A DNA stretch of 43,098 bases from an uncultured Collinsella sp. (GCA_958436995.1 CAUBMI010000009.1:1-43098), one strand, 5' to 3'. Shown: positions 23,997 to 32,633, counted from the first letter of the stretch. Translations and numbers: made by a program. Notes: generated by a model from the letters alone, not told the origin.

Positions 23997-25310
23997 ATGC
24001 AGGCACAGAAGGCGGAGGGAACCCGCGACCTTATCGGCGCCGAGATGCGCGCTTGGCAAAAGATGCAGCAGATCGCTGCCGGCGTGTTCGAGCCGTTTGG
24101 CTTTAAGCCCATCGAGACGCCCGCGATCGAGCAGGTGGACGTCTTTGTCCACGGCATCGGCCAGTCGACCGACGTCGTGCGCAAGGAGATGTTCCGCGTC
24201 TTTAGCGGCGCCAACCTGGAGCGCGTCTTTGCTGAGGGCACCGATAGCAAGCTCAAGCCCAAGCAGCGCCTGGCGCTTCGTCCCGAGGGCACGGCCGGTG
24301 TGGTGCGCGCCGTCGTGGAGAACAACCTGGTGCCCCAGGGCTCCACGCCGTTTAAGGCTTATTATGCCGAGGCCATGTTCCGTGGCGAGCGTCCCCAGAA
24401 GGGTCGCCTGCGCCAGTTCCACCAGGTGGGCATCGAGTGGCTCGGCGCTCCCGATCCGGCAGCAGACGCCGAGTGCATCATCATGCTCATGGAGTTCTAC
24501 AAGCGCCTTGGTTTCGATCTTTCCAAGCTCCGTCTGCTCATTAACTCGATGGGCGATGCCCAATGCCGTCCGGCCTATCGCGAGCAGGTCAAGCAGTTTA
24601 TCCTCGATCACGCCGACGAGATGTGCGACGAGTGCCGCGAGCGCGCCGAGCTCAATCCGCTGCGTGCCTTCGACTGCAAGAACGACCACTGCCGCGAGAT
24701 CATGGCCGACGCACCGCTGATGGGCGACAACTTGTGCGATGAGTGCCGCGAGCACTACGAGCAGGTCAAGCGCTATTTGGATGCGGCGGGTATCGAGTAT
24801 GTCGAGGATCCCACCTTGGTGCGTGGCTTGGACTACTACACCCGTACCGTCTTTGAGGTCGAGGCTCCCGGCGCCGGCGTCGGCTCCATCGGTGGCGGCG
24901 GTCGCTATGACGGCTTGGTCGAGCTCGAGGGTGGCAAGCCCACGGCAGGCGTCGGCTTTGCCGTCGGTTTTGAGCGTGCGCTGCTGGCCCTGCAGGCCTT
25001 TGGCAGCGACCTGGGTGCCGAGGAGGCCCCGTGCGTCTACGTCGCCAATGCCGGCAAGGAGCTGCGCCAGAACGTCTTTGCCATCACGCAGGAGCTTCGC
25101 GCCGCTGGCATCGTGACCGAGGCCGACTACCAGGGTCGTTCGCTCAAAGCTCAGTTTAAGCAGGCCGACAAGGTTGGCGCCAAGCTCATTTTGGTCCTGG
25201 GTGGCGACGAGCTTGCCGCCGGCAAGGTCAAGGTGCGCGACATGGAGAGCCATGACGAGGCCCTCGTCGATCTGGCCAACGTGGTCGAGGCGGTTCGCGA
25301 GCGCCTGTAG
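23997..25310 (+). CDS. hisS: Histidyl-tRNA synthetase
   Basis: The product has 437 residues from ATG 23997, preceded by GAAAGGTG; TTG 23991 in the same frame is less likely. It is a class II synthetase charging tRNA-His. Recognisable parts are the N-terminal GTRDLI, motif 2 (ALRPEGTAGVVRAV and FRGERPQKGRLRQFHQVGIE), the histidine-specific GLDYYTRTVFE and GGGGRYDGL, and motif 3 (VGFAVGFERALLAL). The C-terminal anticodon-binding domain covers about residues 340-437. It includes a cysteine-containing stretch (DEMCDECRERAELNPLRAFD and DNLCDECREHY) common in this branch. It is complete and of normal length. Confidence 0.97.
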   Translation: MQAQKAEGTRDLIGAEMRAWQKMQQIAAGVFEPFGFKPIETPAIEQVDVFVHGIGQSTDVVRKEMFRVFSGANLERVFAEGTDSKLKPKQRLALRPEGTAGVVRAVVENNLVPQGSTPFKAYYAEAMFRGERPQKGRLRQFHQVGIEWLGAPDPAADAECIIMLMEFYKRLGFDLSKLRLLINSMGDAQCRPAYREQVKQFILDHADEMCDECRERAELNPLRAFDCKNDHCREIMADAPLMGDNLCDECREHYEQVKRYLDAAGIEYVEDPTLVRGLDYYTRTVFEVEAPGAGVGSIGGGGRYDGLVELEGGKPTAGVGFAVGFERALLALQAFGSDLGAEEAPCVYVANAGKELRQNVFAITQELRAAGIVTEADYQGRSLKAQFKQADKVGAKLILVLGGDELAAGKVKVRDMESHDEALVDLANVVEAVRERL

Positions 25311-25518
25311 CGCATGATTTTTGAGCTGTAGTGCCGCTGAGGTGCCCAGCTCATTGCGAGCGATTGTTACGGGGGTGTTTCGCTTTTATGCGGAATGCCC
25401 CCATTTACGTATGCCGCCCACCGAGAAATACGACCATTTAGGGCAAAAACCCTTGCAATGCAGAAAATACTTTTGTGTGGTAAAGCGCAATCAGCGCCGA
25501 AAGTTTTTGCCGAGTGCC

Positions 25519-25524
25519 TATAAT
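25519..25524 (+). promoter_or_regulatory. -10 element of ppc
   Basis: A perfect TATAAT lies 45 nt before the start. As at hisS, the -35 region is poor and a T-rich stretch with TTTTTGCCGAGTGCC precedes the box. The rest of 25311-25556 shows no gene. Confidence 0.45.
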
Positions 25525-25568
25525 GAATACCGCATGTTACGTGCATAGAAGGAGGAATGGGAGGAAAC

Positions 25569-28382
25569 GTGGCTGAGAACCTAAGCAACCAGTCTGTACC
25601 CGAAGCCGCGGCGCGCGTCGCTGCCGTGGTCAACCGCCTCGTTAACCGAATCGGCTCGAATGCCGAGTCCAGGGAGCGTCTCGCCGAGATCGAGATCCCC
25701 GAGGAGCTGCGCGACAACTTGGCGCTGTTCCTGCGCCTGGAGCGCCGTGTGCTTAGCGAGTATGATCCCGAGATCGCGGACCTGTTCGACAAGATCCTGA
25801 CGGCCGAGATTGTGGCCAATGCCGGAAACCCCGGCGCCCGTGCTGCCGACGAGTCCGTCGACGAGCAGGGCGTGCCCACCGCCGACGAGCCTACTGCTGT
25901 GGCGTTTCGTGAGGTCGTCGATCTGATTGACAGCCTGCCGCTCGATAAGCAGCAGGTTATTGTCCGCGCCTTTACGAGCTTCTTCCATCTGGCAAACCTG
26001 TCGGAGGAGAACTACCGCGTGGCGCAGCTGCGCGAGCGCGAGGCAGGTGCGTCGACCGATACCGAGGTCGATCCCGCCAACGAACTCACCGTCGCCTATC
26101 ACCAGTTGGTAAACGAGATGGGTGTCGAGGGCGCCAACGAGCTGCTCGACAAGCTCGAGTTCCACCCTGTCTTTACCGCACATCCCACCGAGGCCCGTCG
26201 TAAGGCCGTCGAGGGCAAGATTCGCCGTATCTCCAACCTGCTGGAGGAGCGTCCGCGTCTGGGCGGCTCCGACCTGGTGGAGAACGAGCGCCATATGCTG
26301 CAGGAGATCGACGCCCTGGTGCGTACGAGCCCCATCGCGCTCAAGAAGCCCACGCCGGTCGAGGAAGCCGATACCATCATCGACATCTTCGATAACACGC
26401 TGTTCGACGTTATCCCCGTCATCTATCGTCGTTTTGACGACTGGGTGCTGGGCGACAAGGCCGGTACCGTGCCGCCGCTGTGCCCGGCGTTCTTCCATCC
26501 CGGCAGCTGGATCGGTTCCGACCGCGACGGTAACCCCAACGTCACCGCCAAGGTGAGCCGTGAGGTCGCCGCCAAGTATTTCACCCATATGGTGCTCAAG
26601 CTCGAGGACAAGTGCCGCCGCATCGGTCGCAACCTCACGCTCGAGGCCACCTACAGCAAGCCGTCTGCCGAGCTCATCAACCTGTGGAACCATCAGGTCG
26701 AGATGAGCACCCAGTACACCGCACGCGCTGAGCTGATCTCCGAGCACGAGCCGCATCGCGCCGTCATGCTCGTCATGGCCGACCGTCTGAACGCCACCGT
26801 GCGTCGCATCACCGACACCATGTACCACAGCGCAGACGAGTTCTTGGATGACCTGCGTGTCGTTCAGCGCTCCCTGGCCGCCTGCGGTGCCGTCCGTGCT
26901 GCCTACGGCCCGGTCCAGACCATCATCTGGCAGGTCGAGTCCTTCGGCTTCCATATGGTCGAGATGGAGTTCCGTCAGCACTCCGTGGTGCACGCTCGCG
27001 CCCTCAAGGATATCCACGAGAACGGTATCCATGGCGACCTGCAGCCCATGACGCGCGAGGTCATCGATACCTTCCGCGCTATCGGCTCCATCCAAAAGCG
27101 TTACGGCAAGAAGATGGCGCATCGCTACATCATCTCGTTTACCAAGAGCGCCCAGCATGTGGCCGACGTCTTTGAGCTTGCCCACCTGTCCTTTGCGCAC
27201 GAGGAGGACGTTCCCGAGCTCGACGTGATTCCGCTGTTCGAGCAGCTCGAGGACCTCGAGGGCTGCGTCGACGTGCTCGACCAGATGCTTACACTGCCCG
27301 TGGTGCAAAAGCGCCTTGCCCAGACCAACCGCCGCATGGAGGTCATGCTGGGCTACTCCGACTCCTCCAAGGATGCCGGTCCTACCACGGCTATGCTCGC
27401 GCTGCACTCCGCGCAGGAGCGCATTGCCAAGTGGGCCGAGAAGAACGATATCGATCTGGTGCTCATGCACGGTCGCGGCGGTGCCGTGGGCCGTGGCGGC
27501 GGCCCGGCCAACAAGGCCGTGCTGGCGCAGCCCAAGGGCTCGGTTAACTGTTTCTTTAAGCTCACCGAGCAGGGCGAGGTCATCTTTGCCCGCTACGGCA
27601 ACCGCACGCTGGCCCAGCGCCATGTTGAGTCCGTTGCCGCCGCAACGCTTTTGCAGTCGGCCCCGAGTGTCGAGAAGACCAACACCGAGACCACGCAGAA
27701 GTTCTGGGATATGGCCGAGAAGCTCAACGCTGCAAGCCACGAGCGCTATCTGGACCTGCTGAACACCGAGGACTTTACACCGTGGTTCTCGACCGTGACG
27801 CCGCTGACCGAGGTCGGTCTGCTGCCGATCGGCTCGCGTCCCGCCAAGCGCGGCCTGGGCGCCAAGTCGCTCGACGACCTGCGTACCATTCCGTGGATCT
27901 TCAGCTGGAGCCAGGCGCGCATCAATCTGGCCGCTTGGTACGGCCTGGGTACCGCTTGCGAGCAGTTTGGCAATCTGGACCAGCTTAAGGCTGCCTACCA
28001 GGAGTGGCCGTTCTTCCGTACCTTTATCGACAACATCGAGATGTCGATCGCCAAGACCGACCAGCGCATTGCCAAGATGTATCTGCACCTGGGCGATCGC
28101 CAGGATCTGTCCGAGAAGGTCTTCACCGAGATGCAGCTCACGCGTAAGTGGGTTCTTGCCATCGTCGGTGACGAATGGCCGCTGCAGCGCCGCCGTGTGC
28201 TCGGCTGCGCCGTCCGTGTGCGTAATCCCTACGTCGACGCCCTGTCCATCGCTCAGGTCCGCGCCCTTCGCGAGGTGCGCATGAACCAGGACGAGATGGC
28301 AGAGGAGAAGAAGGCCGAGTACATGAGCCTGATTCTTTCGACTGTGACCGGCGTCTCGGCAGGACTGCAGAACACGGGGTAA
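25569..28382 (+). CDS. ppc: Phosphoenolpyruvate carboxylase
   Basis: The product has 937 residues from GTG 25569, which has GGGAGG at good spacing. ATG 25557 is in frame but sits only two bases after AGGAGG. The enzyme carboxylates PEP with bicarbonate to oxaloacetate, feeding mixed-acid or succinate metabolism in an anaerobe. Signatures are FTAHPTEARRKAV (catalytic His), WIGSDRDGNPNVT, MLGYSDSSKDAGP, LMHGRGGAVGRGGGPA and the conserved C-terminal QNTG. The length is close to the usual 880-970. It is monocistronic, and its transcript probably ends in the remarkable palindromic element that begins 21 nt after the stop. Confidence 0.97.
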   Translation: MAENLSNQSVPEAAARVAAVVNRLVNRIGSNAESRERLAEIEIPEELRDNLALFLRLERRVLSEYDPEIADLFDKILTAEIVANAGNPGARAADESVDEQGVPTADEPTAVAFREVVDLIDSLPLDKQQVIVRAFTSFFHLANLSEENYRVAQLREREAGASTDTEVDPANELTVAYHQLVNEMGVEGANELLDKLEFHPVFTAHPTEARRKAVEGKIRRISNLLEERPRLGGSDLVENERHMLQEIDALVRTSPIALKKPTPVEEADTIIDIFDNTLFDVIPVIYRRFDDWVLGDKAGTVPPLCPAFFHPGSWIGSDRDGNPNVTAKVSREVAAKYFTHMVLKLEDKCRRIGRNLTLEATYSKPSAELINLWNHQVEMSTQYTARAELISEHEPHRAVMLVMADRLNATVRRITDTMYHSADEFLDDLRVVQRSLAACGAVRAAYGPVQTIIWQVESFGFHMVEMEFRQHSVVHARALKDIHENGIHGDLQPMTREVIDTFRAIGSIQKRYGKKMAHRYIISFTKSAQHVADVFELAHLSFAHEEDVPELDVIPLFEQLEDLEGCVDVLDQMLTLPVVQKRLAQTNRRMEVMLGYSDSSKDAGPTTAMLALHSAQERIAKWAEKNDIDLVLMHGRGGAVGRGGGPANKAVLAQPKGSVNCFFKLTEQGEVIFARYGNRTLAQRHVESVAAATLLQSAPSVEKTNTETTQKFWDMAEKLNAASHERYLDLLNTEDFTPWFSTVTPLTEVGLLPIGSRPAKRGLGAKSLDDLRTIPWIFSWSQARINLAAWYGLGTACEQFGNLDQLKAAYQEWPFFRTFIDNIEMSIAKTDQRIAKMYLHLGDRQDLSEKVFTEMQLTRKWVLAIVGDEWPLQRRRVLGCAVRVRNPYVDALSIAQVRALREVRMNQDEMAEEKKAEYMSLILSTVTGVSAGLQNTG

Positions 28383-28403
28383 TCGATAGCCCTGTAGTCG
28401 TCC

Positions 28404-28530
28404 GGGCCCGCCATCAGTTTACTTTTAGGCACGTCCTCGGACATGCAAGAAGCCCTCGCTGCGCACTTCGTGCGGCGAGGGCTTCTTGCGTCCTGCGGAG
28501 TGTGCCTAAAAGTAAACTGATGGCGGGCCC
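28404..28530. repeat. Nested 29-bp palindromic terminator element, copy 1
   Basis: The outer arms (28404-28432 and 28502-28530) are perfectly complementary over 29 bp. Inside lie the segments GTCCTCGGACAT (28433-28444) and GTCCTGCGGAGT (28490-28501), then an inner stem of GCAAGAAGCCCTCGC with GCGAGGGCTTCTTGC (28445-28459 with 28475-28489) capped by CGCAC/GTGCG. The inner stem with AAGAAG/CTTCTT flanks resembles a bidirectional terminator. The element begins 21 nt after the ppc stop. Copy 2 is at 30881-31005. Confidence 0.92.
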
Positions 28531-28569
28531 TGCGATGTCCGGTCTTCGGCGGATTACGGGCTGAGGGAA

Positions 28570-28683
28570 TATAGTGCGCTTCGCGCGTTTTGGATGGGGT
28601 CTATCCTGGTGGCGCATTTGGCGCTTCTCGCCTTACGACTGTAGTGGCCGCGGTCCCGTTTGGGATCGCGGCCGCTCTGTTTT
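28570..28683 (+). ncRNA. Possible short transcript with intrinsic terminator upstream of larA
   Basis: TATAGT (28570-28575) could be a -10 box, but the -35 is weak. A strong terminator ends the segment: AGTGGCCGCGGTCCC (28643-28657) pairs with GGGATCGCGGCCGCT (28662-28676) across GTTT, followed by CTGTTTT. No gene ends just before this terminator except ppc 260 nt away, beyond another terminator. The region between holds no open reading frame. The terminator is convincing; the RNA itself is a guess. Confidence 0.3.
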
Positions 28684-28800
28684 GGGTTAAATATGAACGT
28701 TGTGTTAATGAGTCGGTAGACGGTGGTGTTTTTCGGTGAGCGGCGTATCCTTCCAACGGTTTATCTAGTGTGTCAGTTGAAAGGAAGAGGGCGCTCGTCA

Positions 28801-30078
28801 TTGTTTGAATGTGAACTGCCGTTTGACCACAAGACGTTGCATCTGGAACTCGAGGATAAGAACTTCGCGGGTGTGATGGAAGGTCATCAAAACGAGTTTA
28901 AGACCACGAAATCGCAGGAAGAGCTGGTGGAGGAGTCGCTTGCCAACCCTTACGGCTCGCCTTCGCTCGAGGAGCTTTGTGCTGGCAAGAAGGATATTGT
29001 CATCATTAGCTCCGACCATACGCGTCCCGTTCCCTCGCGTGTGACGATGCCTATTCTGCTGCATCACATCCACTCCGCTGCGCCTGAGGCGCGCGTTCGC
29101 ATTCTGGTTGCTACGGGTATGCATCGTCCGTCGACGCACGAGGAGCTCGTCAACAAGTACGGCGAGGAGATCGTTGCCAACGAAGAAATCGTTATGCACG
29201 TCGCGACTGACGACAGCATGATGAAAAAGATCGGCACCCTGCCTTCTGGTGGCGAGTGCATCATCAACAAGATCGCTGCCGATTGCGATCTGCTGCTTGC
29301 CGAGGGCTTTATTGAGCCGCACTTCTTTGCCGGTTTCTCTGGTAGCCGCAAGTCCGTCCTGCCTGGCATCGCCAGCTACAAGACCATCATGTACAACCAC
29401 AACGGTCAGTTTGTGAACGATTCCCACTCGCGTGCCGGCAACCTGTGCCACAACCACGTGAGCGAGGACATGTTCGCCGCCGCCGAGATGGCTCACCTTG
29501 CCTTTGTGCTTAACGTGGTGCTCAACGGCAAGCATGAGGTCATTGGCTCCTTTGCCGGCGACATCCACAAGGCGCACGAGGCTGGCTGCGAGTTCGTGAA
29601 GAGCCTTGCCGGCGTTGAGCCCGTCGAGTGCGAGATCGCCATTACCACTAACGGCGGCTACCCCCTCGATCAGAACATCTATCAGGCTGTGAAGGGCATG
29701 TGCGCTGCCGAGGCCACGCTTCCCGAGGGCGGTGTGATCATCGACGTCGCCGGTTGTGCCGACGGTCACGGCGGCGAGGGCTTCTATCACAACATCGCCG
29801 ACAACGATCCGGCAGAGTTTGAGCGCGCCTGCATCGATCGTCCTAAGGACGAGACCCTGCCCGATCAGTGGACGAGCCAGATCTTTGCCCGCATCCTGGC
29901 GCATCACCCTGTGATCATGGTCACCGACCTGTGCGATCACCAGATGCTCAAGGATATGCACATGACGCCGGTCAACACTATCGAGGAAGCGCTCAAGCTC
30001 GCCTTTGAGATGAAGGGTGCCGATGCCAAGGTCGCCGTCATCCCCGATGGCCTGGGTGTTGTTGTCGCACAGCACTAG
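28801..30078 (+). CDS. larA: Nickel-dependent lactate racemase LarA
   Basis: The product has 425 residues from TTG 28801, preceded by GAAAGGAAGAGGG. Upstream in-frame starts give an unrelated 26-residue extension. It interconverts D- and L-lactate in the cytoplasm using a tethered nickel pincer nucleotide. With this start the catalytic residues fall at the same numbers as in the Lactiplantibacillus plantarum enzyme: H108 (ATGMHRPS), H174 (IEPHFFAGFSG) and K184 (SRKSVLPG), the lysine that tethers the cofactor. R75 (DHTRPVPS) is also present. An aquaglyceroporin gene follows after 49 nt, and cofactor genes lie convergent downstream. Confidence 0.95.
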   Translation: MFECELPFDHKTLHLELEDKNFAGVMEGHQNEFKTTKSQEELVEESLANPYGSPSLEELCAGKKDIVIISSDHTRPVPSRVTMPILLHHIHSAAPEARVRILVATGMHRPSTHEELVNKYGEEIVANEEIVMHVATDDSMMKKIGTLPSGGECIINKIAADCDLLLAEGFIEPHFFAGFSGSRKSVLPGIASYKTIMYNHNGQFVNDSHSRAGNLCHNHVSEDMFAAAEMAHLAFVLNVVLNGKHEVIGSFAGDIHKAHEAGCEFVKSLAGVEPVECEIAITTNGGYPLDQNIYQAVKGMCAAEATLPEGGVIIDVAGCADGHGGEGFYHNIADNDPAEFERACIDRPKDETLPDQWTSQIFARILAHHPVIMVTDLCDHQMLKDMHMTPVNTIEEALKLAFEMKGADAKVAVIPDGLGVVVAQH

Positions 30079-30127
30079 TGCGCGGCTTAAACGAATCGTT
30101 TATAACCGACAAGAAAGATAAGGTTTT

Positions 30128-30859
30128 ATGCTTACCAAACTCCTCTGCGAATTCGGCGCAACGGCCCTCATGATCGTCTTTGGCGTGGGTGTTCACTGCG
30201 ATACCGTGCTCAAGGGCACCAAGTATCAGGGCTCCGGCCATATGTTTGCCATCACCACCTGGTCCTTTGGCATCTCGGTCTGCCTGTTTGTCTTTGGTGG
30301 CGCTGTGTGCATGAACCCCGCCATGGTGCTTGCCCAGTGCATCGTCGGCCTGGTGCCGTGGGGCAACTGCATCCCCTTCATGCTTGTCGATATGCTCGGC
30401 GGCTTTGTGGGTGCCGTGATCGCTTGGTTTATGTATGCCGATGAGTTCAAGGCTTCCGAGGGCGTCGTCGACCCCATTGCCCAGCGCAACATCTTCTCGA
30501 CCAACCCCACCACCGAGGGCACGAACTATGCTCGTAACTTCTTCTGCGAGGCTATCTGCACCTTCGTGTTCATCAGCGCCATCCTTGCTGCCGCTAGCCG
30601 CGCCGGCGAGAACGTTCTGATGCTCGCAATCTGCGTCGGCCTGATCGTTTGGGCCGTTGGCATGGGCATGGGCGGCATCACCGGCTTCGCCATGAACCAG
30701 GCTCGTGACCTTGGTCCTCGCATGGCCTATCAGGTGCTGCCGATTAAGAACAAGGCCGACAACAACTGGAAGTATGGTCTGCTTGTTCCTGGCATCGCGC
30801 CGTTTGTCGGTGCTATTGTGGCCGCGCTGTTTGTGCATGGCTTCTTGGGCATGTTCTAG
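30128..30859 (+). CDS. Aquaglyceroporin-like channel (LarD-like)
   Basis: The product has 243 residues with six membrane segments and two half-helices of the MIP family. The first signature is NPA (63-65); the second is NQA (190-192) in place of NPA, followed by the conserved RDLGPR with the selectivity-filter arginine R193. In L. plantarum the lar operon contains a lactic-acid-permeable aquaglyceroporin, LarD. Placement directly after larA makes the same role likely here. The Pro-to-Gln change in the second motif is unusual and may alter the pore. The gene is followed, 21 nt after the stop, by the second copy of the nested palindromic element. Confidence 0.85.
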   Translation: MLTKLLCEFGATALMIVFGVGVHCDTVLKGTKYQGSGHMFAITTWSFGISVCLFVFGGAVCMNPAMVLAQCIVGLVPWGNCIPFMLVDMLGGFVGAVIAWFMYADEFKASEGVVDPIAQRNIFSTNPTTEGTNYARNFFCEAICTFVFISAILAAASRAGENVLMLAICVGLIVWAVGMGMGGITGFAMNQARDLGPRMAYQVLPIKNKADNNWKYGLLVPGIAPFVGAIVAALFVHGFLGMF

Positions 30860-30880
30860 TCGAAGGCTACATAGTTGTCC

Positions 30881-31005
30881 GCTGGCCGCATGGGGTAACT
30901 TCCCAGCGCGTCCTCGGACATGCAAAAAGGCTCGCTGCGCACTTCGTGCGGCGAGCCTTTTTGCGTCCTGCGGAATGCGCTGGGAAGTTACCCCATGCGG
31001 CCAGC
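30881..31005. repeat. Nested 29-bp palindromic terminator element, copy 2
   Basis: The outer arms (30881-30909 and 30977-31005) are perfectly complementary over 29 bp but differ from copy 1 at 15 positions. The segments GTCCTCGGACAT (30910-30921) and GTCCTGCGGAAT (30965-30976) are as in copy 1. The inner stem is GCAAAAAGGCTCGC with GCGAGCCTTTTTGC (30922-30935 with 30951-30964) and the same 15-nt cap. The inner part is a textbook bidirectional terminator between convergent genes. Confidence 0.92.
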
Positions 31006-31163
31006 TGCGGGATCTTAGTCGCGTTGGAACAAGCAACCCAACATATATATATCTGAAAATGGATGGGAGGGGCGCTTTGTTTTTGGGTGCCCTTACAAGA
31101 AAACGTGACTTGGGGAAGGGATGGGCGCTTTGTTGGGATGGCGCTTTGGGATGGGGGCCTTAC
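31006..31163. other. Intergenic stretch with GGATGGG-GCGCTTTG repeats
   Basis: No gene is visible. Three imperfect direct repeats of a G-rich motif, GGATGGG followed by GCGCTTTG, lie between about 31060 and 31155, just past the tetR stop. The plus strand is G-rich enough to consider G-quadruplex formation. Confidence 0.4.
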
Positions 31164-31703
31164 TTAGCTGAAGAGGGGCTGTATGGCTGAGAGGTAGTCT
31201 TTGGCTACGTTGGATTTGTTGGCTTGGAAGTTGTGCCAGGCCCACCATTGGACGGTGGCTACGAAGCTTGAGGCTATGTGATGGAGGAGGAAGCTGCGGT
31301 CCATAGTGCCAGCGGGACCTGTGGGGTCGGTGGGGATGGTTTCGGCTGCTCGTGACATGATGGTCTTGCGTAAGCAGTCGGCGAAGACGCGTGAGCCGGC
31401 GCCGGCTACGAGGGCTCGTACGCCCTGGCGGCGTTCCCAGAGGTTGTTGAGGATATGCTCGACTTGTACGAGCGGATCATCGAGCGGTGTGCCATCGTCG
31501 TCGAGGGCGTGGGTGCAGATGTCGCTCACGAGTTCGGACAGTAGGTCATCTTTGCTCTTGAAGAGGCCATAGAACGTGGCCCGACCCACATGGGCGCGAG
31601 CGATGATGTCGCCGACGGTGATCTTGCCGTAGTCCTCCTCGCGAAGGAGCTCGGAGAACGCCGCGACGATGGCGGCGCGGCTTTTTGCCTTGCGGGCATC
31701 CAT
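31164..31703 (-). CDS. TetR family transcriptional regulator of the lar genes (probable)
   Basis: The product has 179 residues from ATG 31703, two bases after the larC stop, so it is translationally coupled to larC. The N-terminal helix-turn-helix (about 10-55) contains KITVGDIIARAHVGRATFYG and LFKSKDDLL, the TetR pattern. The C-terminal ligand domain is unassignable. In L. plantarum the lar genes are controlled by LarR, a Crp-Fnr protein. A TetR protein in this place would be a different solution. A perfect inverted repeat before larB (33462-33493) is its likely operator. Confidence 0.85.
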   Translation of the reverse strand: MDARKAKSRAAIVAAFSELLREEDYGKITVGDIIARAHVGRATFYGLFKSKDDLLSELVSDICTHALDDDGTPLDDPLVQVEHILNNLWERRQGVRALVAGAGSRVFADCLRKTIMSRAAETIPTDPTGPAGTMDRSFLLHHIASSFVATVQWWAWHNFQANKSNVAKDYLSAIQPLFS

Positions 31704-31705
31704 GG

Positions 31706-32623
31706 CTATGCGTCCGTGTGAACGAGCAGGCAGCGGAGCGTACCGGAGCAACCCTCGTAGGGGCGCTTACCGGCGCCGTAGCCGACGGCCTCGATGCGGT
31801 AGCGGGCCGGCAGGTGCTCGGACGTGCGCAGTGCGGCGACGATGGCGGCGCCCGTGGGCGTCACGAGTTCGCCGGCGACCGGTGCGGGCGTGAGGGCGAT
31901 ATTGCCTGCTTGGCATAGGTTGACGACGGCGGGCACCGGGATGGGCATAAGGCCGTGGGCACAGTGGATGGTACCGTGACCCTCGGAGAGCGACTCCACC
32001 ACGATGTCCTCAATGCCCAGGTCATCGAGGCAGATGGCGACAGAGCAGACGTCGACGATGGAGTCGACGGCGCCCACCTCGTGGAACATGACGGTCTCGG
32101 GCGTTTTGCCGTGGGCCTTGGCCTCGGCGGCGGCGAGTGCGGTAAAGATGGCGAGGGCGCGACGCTTGGCGCCATCGCTTAGCTGCGAGTCATCGATGAT
32201 GGCGGTGACATCCGCCAAAGAACGGTGGTGATGGTGGTGGGCGTGATGGTGGCCCTCGTGGCCATGACCGTGGGCCTCATGGTCATGCTCGTGGCAGTGC
32301 TCGTGTTCGTGCTCGCCATGATCATGATGGTGGTGCTCATGCTCATGTGTGTGCTCGGCAGCTGCTTCGTTACCGTAGAGCCAGGCCATGTCGTGGTCGT
32401 GGTTCTCGAGCTCCTCTGCCAGCTGAACGTCAAAGTCGCAGGTGTCGATGCCATGCTTGTTTGCGCGTGTAACGGCAATCTCAAAGCCGTCGACCGGCAG
32501 TGTGGCGAGCTGCTCGCGCAGATGCTCCTCGCTGGCGCCTAGGTCGAGCAGGGCCGCGACGGTCATGTCGCCGCTGATGCCCGAGGTGCCGTCGATGATA
32601 AGCGTGTGCTGATGGTTGGACAT
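31706..32623 (-). CDS. larC: Nickel-pincer cofactor insertion protein LarC (N-terminal domain only)
   Basis: The product has 305 residues; AAGGAGC precedes the ATG. LarC inserts nickel into the pincer nucleotide. The N terminus (LIIDGTSGISGDMTVAALLDLGA) and the stretch HEVGAVDSIVDVCSVAICLDDL are typical. Residues 91-133 are extraordinarily histidine-rich (25 of 43), probably for nickel binding. The protein ends GTLRCLLVHTDA where the first domain (LarC1) ends in other species. In L. plantarum a programmed frameshift adds a second domain (LarC2), and fused LarC proteins have about 400 residues. Here the following DNA encodes the TetR protein, so LarC2 is missing from this locus. Confidence 0.92.
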   Translation of the reverse strand: MSNHQHTLIIDGTSGISGDMTVAALLDLGASEEHLREQLATLPVDGFEIAVTRANKHGIDTCDFDVQLAEELENHDHDMAWLYGNEAAAEHTHEHEHHHHDHGEHEHEHCHEHDHEAHGHGHEGHHHAHHHHHRSLADVTAIIDDSQLSDGAKRRALAIFTALAAAEAKAHGKTPETVMFHEVGAVDSIVDVCSVAICLDDLGIEDIVVESLSEGHGTIHCAHGLMPIPVPAVVNLCQAGNIALTPAPVAGELVTPTGAAIVAALRTSEHLPARYRIEAVGYGAGKRPYEGCSGTLRCLLVHTDA

Positions 32624-32633
32624 GAAATGCTCC

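Noticed and set aside
25581..28088. 835-residue open frame opposite ppc
   Set aside because: This is the complement of conserved PEP carboxylase codons. Low-complexity composition and absence of motifs show it is a shadow.
32225..32542. Hydrophobic open frame on the plus strand within larC
   Set aside because: Runs of Val, Met and Leu arise from the complement of the histidine codons in larC. It is not a membrane protein gene.
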